A DNA stretch of 6,170 nt from JANOBD01 sp031411495 (GTDB taxonomy: Bacteria; Planctomycetota; Phycisphaerae; Tepidisphaerales; Tepidisphaeraceae), in assembly GCA_031411495.1 (NCBI GenBank), contig JANOBD010000107.1:1-6170 (forward strand), given 5' to 3'. Below, in pieces: positions 1 through 4,825 of the stretch. Position numbers and translations under genes: made by a program. The stretch's first letter is position 1. Every line of letters begins with the position of its first letter. Under the pieces are notes generated by a model. It was not told where the DNA came from. It saw nothing but the letters and a program-made list of their open reading frames with translations, and searched no databases.

Positions 1-139
1 GGTCGAGCAATGCGTCGGCTGGCTCAAGGACCTCCGCCGCATCGGCACGCGTTTCGAAAAGCTGGCCGTAAACTTCCATGGGATGCTTCAACTGGCGATG
101 ATTCGTAGATACCTCAGACTCCTGTTTTCAGACAGGGCC
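1..139 (+). mobile_element. Right-hand end of an IS5-type insertion sequence (left part outside window)
   Basis: The first 139 bases read as the 3' end of an insertion sequence: a transposase C-terminus followed at once by a sequence that looks like a terminal inverted repeat (the outward end reads GGCCCTGTCTGAAAACAGG on the - strand). Immediately after it comes CTAG/TA, which fits the TA or CTAG-like targets known for the IS427 group of the IS5 family. The exact outer boundary (138, 139 or 142) depends on which target duplication is assumed and cannot be settled without the left end of the element. Family is recognised from the transposase tail; group assignment is inference. Confidence 0.7.
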
Positions 140-142
140 TAG
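2..142 (+). CDS. IS5-family transposase, C-terminal fragment (5' truncated by window edge)
   Basis: An open frame enters from the left edge and ends at TAG 140-142, giving 46 residues that begin VEQCVGWLKDLRRIGTRFEK and finish with YLRLLFSDRA. The pattern VE-x-C-x-GWLK-x3-RR-x3-RxEKLAxNF is the signature around the last catalytic acidic residue of DDE transposases of the IS5 type; the Glu at residue 2 (bases 5-7) is the likely third member of the DDE triad. The protein would act in transposition of its own element by cutting DNA at the terminal repeats. The last coding bases lie inside the presumed terminal inverted repeat, and the stop codon overlaps the presumed target site, so termination may depend on the insertion junction. 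The fragment is too short for the ORF cutoffs usually used, but the homology is clear. The N-terminal part lies outside the window, so intactness is unknown. Confidence 0.82.
   Translation, partial: VEQCVGWLKDLRRIGTRFEKLAVNFHGMLQLAMIRRYLRLLFSDRA
121..139. repeat. Probable right terminal inverted repeat of the IS
   Basis: CCTGTTTTCAGACAGGGCC sits at the end of the transposase gene and would be the right inverted repeat of the element. Within it, CCTGT (121-125) and ACAGG (132-136) are complementary around a six-base loop, so the end can also fold into a small hairpin. The partner repeat would be at the left end, outside the window. Confidence 0.55.
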
Positions 143-537
143 TCTTGTGAGCAGGCGGTGCGTCCGCGTGCGCGTTGGGCTTCGATGTCGGCATCGAGGT
201 GGGCGATCCGGTCGAAGACCGCATCCGATCCCTTGGTCCAGAAGTCCTGGGCGCCCGATTCCAGCGCCTGGTCGCGGATCGAGTCATCGCCGCTGCAGAG
301 CACGACGTACAGGCCTGCGAGCGAGTCGTTTGCGCGAATCATCTTCAGCAGTTCGAGCCCACTGAGATCAGGCAGGTTCTGGTCGGCGACGAGCACCTCC
401 GGGCGGAGTTCGAGCAGCCGCTCCATCGCCTGGGTCGACGCCGAGATGCATTCGACATTGTGGTCATTCATCTGCATGATCTGCATGAAGACCTGTCGAA
501 TGTCTGCGTGGTCGTCAACGAGTAGCACTTTCGCCAT
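139..537 (-). CDS. Stand-alone response regulator receiver protein (CheY-like)
   Basis: This 132-residue cytoplasmic protein is a single receiver domain that would accept a phosphoryl group from a histidine kinase or phosphotransfer protein. Seen directly: strand 1 VLLVDD with acidic pocket residues D8 and D9; phospho-acceptor D52 in LVADQNLPDLSG; the Ser of CSGDD (S82) at the Thr/Ser switch position; and K102 in FWTKG at the invariant Lys. The residue after that Lys is Gly, not the usual Pro. After residue 112 only a short polar tail follows, so no output or DNA-binding domain exists. The start at 537 is chosen because VLLVDD begins a few residues later and AGGAAG lies six bases upstream. 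The frame stays open upstream to 753, and an alternative ATG at 558 would add seven residues (MSRRKQY), but neither extension resembles a receiver. The gene is divergent from the transporter; no cognate kinase is in the window. Its stop codon lies on the IS junction, so the tail may have been changed by the insertion, although the domain itself is complete. Confidence 0.9.
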   Translation of the reverse strand: MAKVLLVDDHADIRQVFMQIMQMNDHNVECISASTQAMERLLELRPEVLVADQNLPDLSGLELLKMIRANDSLAGLYVVLCSGDDSIRDQALESGAQDFWTKGSDAVFDRIAHLDADIEAQRARGRTACSQD

Positions 538-543
538 GTATTG

Positions 544-549
544 CTTCCT
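544..549 (-). promoter_or_regulatory. Ribosome binding site of the receiver gene
   Basis: AGGAAG on the - strand lies six bases before the ATG at 537. It supports that start over the longer in-frame alternatives at 558 and 753. Confidence 0.6.
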
Positions 550-760
550 ACGGGACATCTTGTCACAAACCCGCTGCGAAGTTAATCGAATTTGCTCGCG
601 GCAGCCGTTGGGTTTCTCGGCGGGCCGACTGCGAGTCCTTCCGCAGCCGCCGAACGATGATGCCAATGATACTGATGTCCGTACCGGGAATCTCCTGATA
701 ATTCCATCGGCACATGATTTCAGAAGTTCGTCATCGGGTCTATTGGTCGACACTGGGCAT

Positions 761-775
761 TTTCGTTCGACGAAA
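761..775. promoter_or_regulatory. Small palindrome, possible operator or hairpin upstream of the importer
   Basis: TTTCGT and ACGAAA are perfect 6-base inverted arms around TCG, ending 40 bases before the proposed importer start. Sugar importer operons are often controlled by LacI-type repressors that bind short palindromes in this position, but the odd-length spacing and short arms make chance a real possibility. No regulator gene is present to pair it with. Confidence 0.2.
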
Positions 776-806
776 CCGCTTACAGAGTGGTTCTCTCGAG
801 TCTCCC

Positions 807-812
807 GGAAGG
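807..812 (+). promoter_or_regulatory. Ribosome binding site of the importer fusion gene
   Basis: GGAAGG lies three bases before ATG 816 and six bases before the next codon, GTG 819, which is equally in frame. The tight spacing to the ATG means GTG 819 may be the codon actually used; the proteins differ by a single residue. Confidence 0.45.
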
Positions 813-815
813 TAC

Positions 816-3335
816 ATGGTGCTTGAGGAACACATACTGGCGGGCGCCACCTCGCGGCACGGGCTCATGTCCTTGCGCGTCGCGGTGGGCCTTGCGATCG
901 TGGCGTTGGCGATTTTCATCGCCAGTTGCGTATTGCCACCCGATAAGACAGACGACGGCCGGACCCCGATCGTGGTGTGGGGCGTGACGTTTCTCGGCGA
1001 CGATGTGTACACCATCGCCTCGCAGTTTGAGCGAGACAACCCGCAGTACAAGGTCGTCATCAGCTCCGGCGCCGAGCGCGACACCAATTCGGATGGACAG
1101 CGACTGCTGTGCGCCATCACCGGCGGTGTGCCGCCGGATGTCGTATTTTTCGGCCGGCACGCGATCGGCGAGTGGGCGTCGCGCGGCGCGCTGCTGGATC
1201 TGAAGCCGATGATCGATACGCAGGCCGCGGACGACCCATCCCGCCTGCGTCTGGAGGAGTATTACGACTGGGCACTGGATGAGTGTCGCTATCGCAAGCC
1301 GGGTGCCGTCGGTGAGACTTCGCTCTTCGGGATCCCGACCGTTGTCGACATCCGCATCCTGATTGCGAACCGAAAGATGCTTCGCGAGAGTGGAGAAGTC
1401 GATGCGGTAGGAAATGTCGTACTGCCCAGAACCTGGGAAGATCTCGCCGCCGCGACCGATCGCCTCAAACGGTTCAAGAAGCCGGGTGATCCGACCAGCG
1501 GCATCGAGCGCCTGGGGCTGGACCCGAACGTCAATCTGACGGGCTTGTACCTCTCGGCATTTCAGGCCGGGGGTGAGCTGCTGAGCGCCGATCGCGCGAC
1601 CGTGACGTTCGACACCGCGCCTTCGGTTCGCGCGCTGCATCACCTTGCCGACCTGTACGACCGGCAAGGGGGTTACAAGGAGGTTCAGGCGTTTCAGTCG
1701 GCCGCGCAAAAGGGCGCGATGGATCCGTTCCTTGCCGGCCAGGTCGCGATGAAGCTGGAAAACGACTTTGATTTCACGTTCTACACGTTCTTCAGCCCCG
1801 ACATGGATATCGCCGTCGCGCCGGCGCCGATGCCGGCGAGCGAACTGGCGGCCGGGCGAAGTCCTGTGACCTGGGGCGGCGGATTCGCGCTGGTGATTCC
1901 GGCGACGTCCAAACAACCCCAGGGCGCGTTCAAGTTCATCCAGTACCTCTCGTGCTGGAACAGCACGCGCCTGCTCGAGCAAGGGAAGCGCGAGGCGGCC
2001 GAAAGCGAAGGCCGGCTCTACCTGCCGCAGGGACTCGGCAATCGCGTTCAGTACGAGCAGTTGATCGAGCAGGCGGTCATGGGCAACGAGCGGATGCCTC
2101 AGCGCATCAAGGATGCGTATGCCGTGCTGCGCGAACTCATGCCGCACACGCTGTATCGGCCCGTGACCCCCATCGGGCAACTGCTGTGGGAGCAGCAGCT
2201 TGAAGGCGTGAAAGCGGGATTGAATCACAGCTTCGCGGATCAGGCGAAGGCGCGCGGCACGGATGAAATGAAGCTGGCGCTGGCGCAGGCGGAGACCAAG
2301 GCGCAGGCTCAGCTCAACGAGGTGCTTTCTCCGCCGCCGCCGAACGTCGTGAACTGGTGGCCCTGGTTCGCGACGTATGCGGTCCTGATCGCGCTGCCGT
2401 TCGTCGCGATGTGGATTGCGTATCGGCGGTATCGAGTGAGCCATTCGTACAAGCCGCGCGAAATCGGCGCGGCAATATTGTTCCTCTCGCCGTGGATCGT
2501 GCTGATGATCGTTTTCGTTGCCGGGCCGATCCTGTTCAGCGTGATCACGAGTTTCACGCGCTACGATGTGATTTCGCCGGCGAGATATGTCGGCCTGCAG
2601 AACTTCCGCGAGATTCTCTCGGATCCGCTGTTCTACAAATCGCTCTGGAACACCGCGTACATGCTGATCCGCGTGCCGATGATGATGGCGATCAGCCTGG
2701 GCATTGCGATGCTGCTCAATCGCTCGATTCGCGGGATCAGCTTCTATCGAACCGTTTTCTACATGCCGGCGATCGTGCCGCTCGTGGCGAGCGCGTTCCT
2801 GTGGGTGTGGCTGCTGCACCCGACAGTCGGCCCGATCAACGCCGCGATCACGCAGATCTCGGGTGTACTTCATCTGCCGATCGAAGCGCCGAAATGGTTC
2901 ACGGATGCCAACTGGAGCAAGCCCGGCATCATCGTCATGAGCCTCTGGAGCGCGGGCGCGGGAATGATCATCTGGCTCTCGGGGTTGCAGAGCATCCCGA
3001 CGCAACTCTACGAAGCCGCGTCGATCGACGGCGCGAGCAAGTGGCGGCAATTCCTTCACGTGACGCTGCCGATGCTCAGCCCCTTCATCCTGTTCAACGC
3101 GATCATCGGCGTGATCGGCACGATGCAGGTGTTCGCCGAGAGTTTCATCATGACGGCGGGCGAGCCGGAAAACTCGACGCTCTTCTACGCCTACTACCTG
3201 TTCAAGGAAGCATTCCAGTACTTCCGTGTCGGCTACGCATCGGCGCTTGCGTGGTCGCTGTTTATCGTGGTCCTGGCGCTGACGCTGCTGCAACTCTGGC
3301 TGAGCCGAAAGTGGGTGCACTATGACCGCGCCTAA
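816..3335 (+). CDS. Carbohydrate ABC importer: solute-binding protein fused to MalF-type permease
   Basis: This 839-residue protein joins two normally separate parts of a CUT1 sugar importer. Residues 21-37 are a hydrophobic export segment ending in lipobox IASC (C38). Residues about 50-470 are a family-1 extracellular solute-binding protein (IVVWGVTFL start, FGIPTVVDIR, VTWGGGFALV), closed by its usual C-terminal helix (about 470-505). A PPPP linker (506-509) leads to an extra membrane span (about 514-536) followed by YRRYR. Then comes a complete six-span MalF/UgpA-like permease: spans near 549-577, 615-635, 647-669, 704-724, 754-777 and 807-829. Its EAA loop (EAASIDGASKW, LP at 751-752) docks the ATPase. 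Charges fit the topology: binding domain outside, YRRYR and EAA loop inside. ATG 816 is chosen for its ribosome-binding site; ATG 867, just before MSLR, would give a more classical lipoprotein signal (822 residues), and ATG 714 is possible but adds unremarkable sequence. The gene overlaps the next by 14 bases. Substrate is unknown, probably a sugar. Confidence 0.88.
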   Translation: MVLEEHILAGATSRHGLMSLRVAVGLAIVALAIFIASCVLPPDKTDDGRTPIVVWGVTFLGDDVYTIASQFERDNPQYKVVISSGAERDTNSDGQRLLCAITGGVPPDVVFFGRHAIGEWASRGALLDLKPMIDTQAADDPSRLRLEEYYDWALDECRYRKPGAVGETSLFGIPTVVDIRILIANRKMLRESGEVDAVGNVVLPRTWEDLAAATDRLKRFKKPGDPTSGIERLGLDPNVNLTGLYLSAFQAGGELLSADRATVTFDTAPSVRALHHLADLYDRQGGYKEVQAFQSAAQKGAMDPFLAGQVAMKLENDFDFTFYTFFSPDMDIAVAPAPMPASELAAGRSPVTWGGGFALVIPATSKQPQGAFKFIQYLSCWNSTRLLEQGKREAAESEGRLYLPQGLGNRVQYEQLIEQAVMGNERMPQRIKDAYAVLRELMPHTLYRPVTPIGQLLWEQQLEGVKAGLNHSFADQAKARGTDEMKLALAQAETKAQAQLNEVLSPPPPNVVNWWPWFATYAVLIALPFVAMWIAYRRYRVSHSYKPREIGAAILFLSPWIVLMIVFVAGPILFSVITSFTRYDVISPARYVGLQNFREILSDPLFYKSLWNTAYMLIRVPMMMAISLGIAMLLNRSIRGISFYRTVFYMPAIVPLVASAFLWVWLLHPTVGPINAAITQISGVLHLPIEAPKWFTDANWSKPGIIVMSLWSAGAGMIIWLSGLQSIPTQLYEAASIDGASKWRQFLHVTLPMLSPFILFNAIIGVIGTMQVFAESFIMTAGEPENSTLFYAYYLFKEAFQYFRVGYASALAWSLFIVVLALTLLQLWLSRKWVHYDRA

Positions 3336-4701
3336 GCTCGGCAGGCTGGTCGTGCTTCACGTCGTGCTGCTCACGCTGGCATGCGTGTTCCTGTTTCCGT
3401 TCGTCTGGATGCTGCTGGTGAGTTCCAAGACGGATGAAGAGGTCGTCGCCAATCGATTCCCGGCGCTGCCGGCCTTTCGCGCGAGCTCGCCATACGTCCG
3501 GGGCGATGGATCGCCGGCATCGCTGGAACTGCTCGGGGTCGAAGTGCGGACGCACGACCTGCGGATCTTCAAAGTCGTGCCGGGCGCGCGGATCGCGAAC
3601 GCCGCAATCCTGAGCGACGACCGGGCACGTTTGGTTGCAGAAGACGGTTCGACACGGATTGTCTATGACTTTTCCCGTTCTCGTGAGCCGATCGAGATTC
3701 GCGTGCCGTTCGAAATGCCGGTTCCGTTTGCCGACGTGCACAAGATCAGCGTCTCGCTCAAGGCGGATGACTCGTGGCACCGGGTGGAGGCAGAGCTCAT
3801 CGATGGTGCAACGCGCTGGCAGGCGGCGAGGCCGGTCTATCTCGCGCAGCTCCGCCCGATGACGATCGTGTACCAGCCGCCGTCGGATGATGACCGTTCT
3901 CTAAAGGCCAGGACGTGGATTCCGCTTGAAGCGCACGCGTACACGTCACCGACGACGATGCCCGCAACGAAAAACGAGCTTCGACTGCGGATCATCCCCA
4001 GCAGCACGCCGCAGGCGATCTACGGGAAGCTCACGCGCAATTACGATCGCGTCTTTCGCGCGGTGCCATTCTGGAAGTATGTCGGCAACAGTCTGGTGGT
4101 GGCGCTGCTGTCGGTCGGCGGCATGCTGTTTTCGAGCACATTCGTCGCGTACGCGTTCGCACGGATGAACTGGCCGGGCAGGGCGATCGCGATGGGCCTG
4201 CTGCTCTCGACGATGATGCTGCCGCCGCAGGTCACGATCATCCCGAGCTTCGTCGTCATCAAAACGCTCGGCTGGTACAACACGCTCAAGCCGCTGTGGT
4301 TCCCGTGCTGGCTGGGCAGCGCGTTTTTCATTTTCCTGATGGTGCAGCACCTGCGGACGATCCCGCGCGAACTGGAAGAAGCCGCCCGCCTCGACGGGCT
4401 GGGCTACGTGCAGACGTGGTACTACATCATGCTCCCGCAGGTGAAGCCCGCTGCGGCGGCGATCGCGATCCTTACCTTTCAAGGCGCGTGGAACGACTTC
4501 CTGGGCCCGCTCATCTACCTGCGCGATCAGTCACTCTTCACGCTCTCGCTCGGCTTGTACGACCTGCAGATCTACAGCTCCAACGATCAAAGCGTGATGA
4601 TGGCCGGCAACGTGCTCATGACGTTGCCGGTGCTGGTCATCTTCTTCCTGTTCCAGCGATACTTCATCGCGGGAGTGACAATGAGCGGGCTGAAGGGATG
4701 A
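3322..4701 (+). CDS. Carbohydrate ABC importer permease, MalG-type, with enlarged outer loop
   Basis: This 459-residue inner-membrane protein is the second permease subunit of the importer. MalG-type subunits are usually about 270-300 residues; the excess is in one place. Span 1 (about 9-34) ends in SSKTDEE, the normal start of the first extracytoplasmic loop, but the motif that usually follows about 30-40 residues later (NY...F..Y..NS) appears only at 240-257 (NYDRVFRAVPFWKYVGNSLV). Between them lie roughly 190 residues with alternating hydrophobic and charged stretches suggesting beta structure. I do not recognise the domain. The remainder is canonical: spans near 254-280, 288-312, 326-344, 375-395 and 430-449, with the EAA loop EEAARLDGLGYVQTWYYIM then LP at 371-372 for ATPase contact. 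Its ATG lies 14 bases inside the upstream gene, in another frame, with only a weak purine stretch before it, so translational coupling is likely. No ATPase gene follows. Family assignment is firm; the loop's function is inferred only from its position near the bound solute-binding domain. Confidence 0.9.
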   Translation: MTAPKLGRLVVLHVVLLTLACVFLFPFVWMLLVSSKTDEEVVANRFPALPAFRASSPYVRGDGSPASLELLGVEVRTHDLRIFKVVPGARIANAAILSDDRARLVAEDGSTRIVYDFSRSREPIEIRVPFEMPVPFADVHKISVSLKADDSWHRVEAELIDGATRWQAARPVYLAQLRPMTIVYQPPSDDDRSLKARTWIPLEAHAYTSPTTMPATKNELRLRIIPSSTPQAIYGKLTRNYDRVFRAVPFWKYVGNSLVVALLSVGGMLFSSTFVAYAFARMNWPGRAIAMGLLLSTMMLPPQVTIIPSFVVIKTLGWYNTLKPLWFPCWLGSAFFIFLMVQHLRTIPRELEEAARLDGLGYVQTWYYIMLPQVKPAAAAIAILTFQGAWNDFLGPLIYLRDQSLFTLSLGLYDLQIYSSNDQSVMMAGNVLMTLPVLVIFFLFQRYFIAGVTMSGLKG

Positions 4702-4718
4702 ATGAAATGACCACGCAC

Positions 4719-4806
4719 CAATGACCAATCAATGTCCAAAGACCAAAGTCCAATCAGTGCGTCACGCCGTTGTTGTTTTAGGACATTGGACATTTGTTGG
4801 TCATTG
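4719..4806. repeat. Imperfect inverted repeat of CAATGACC/GGTCATTG units between convergent genes
   Basis: The left arm 4719-4739 and right arm 4786-4806 are 21 bases each and complementary at 19 positions; CAATGACCAA pairs with TTGGTCATTG at the base, and AATGTCCAA with TTGGACATT further in. The loop (4740-4785) contains related words (GACCAAAGTCCAA) and a second GGACATT at 4781-4787 next to the one in the arm. TTGGTCATTG recurs at 4811-4820, so the right side carries a spare copy of the base of the stem. The element fills the gap between the importer operon and the convergent secreted-protein gene, so it could end transcription from both sides, but no clear U-run follows either arm. A mobile or dispersed intergenic repeat family is the main alternative. 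Confidence 0.65.
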
Positions 4807-4825
4807 CGGCTTGGTCATTGACAGA

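Larger units (their letters stand above)
538..815. other. Divergent intergenic region between receiver gene and importer operon
   Basis: These 278 bases must contain the promoters for both divergent genes. I see no convincing -35/-10 pair on either strand, no RNA gene and no conserved protein fragment. The left edge holds AGGAAG for the receiver gene and the right edge holds GGAAGG for the importer. A 15-base palindrome, TTTCGT-TCG-ACGAAA at 761-775, is the only symmetric element noted; see its own entry. Open frames crossing this stretch on both strands have no recognisable family features and are treated as chance extensions. Confidence 0.5.

Noticed and set aside
538..753. 72-codon N-terminal extension of the receiver gene to ATG 753
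   Set aside because: The receiver fold begins at MAKVLLVDD (537) with a well-spaced AGGAAG before it; the extension shows no family features and would overlap the proposed importer promoter region.
714..815. Upstream start at ATG 714 for the importer fusion
   Set aside because: It would place 54 unremarkable residues ahead of the export signal and has no clear ribosome-binding site; 816 and 867 are better candidates.
2331..2423. Fusion of binding protein and permease as an assembly or frameshift artefact
   Set aside because: The linker region reads smoothly with a plausible PPPP hinge, an additional membrane span and correctly placed positive charges, which a random frameshift would not create. 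It remains worth checking in homologs.
780..3320. Long antisense open frame of 846 codons opposite the importer fusion gene
   Set aside because: Its translation is Arg/His/Gln/Asp-rich with no domain or hydrophobic segment, as expected from the complement of a GC-rich gene. The + strand protein has clear family motifs throughout.
4719..4820. CRISPR-like array
   Set aside because: The repeated words are short, occur in both orientations and lack regular spacers, so the structure is a hairpin-type repeat.
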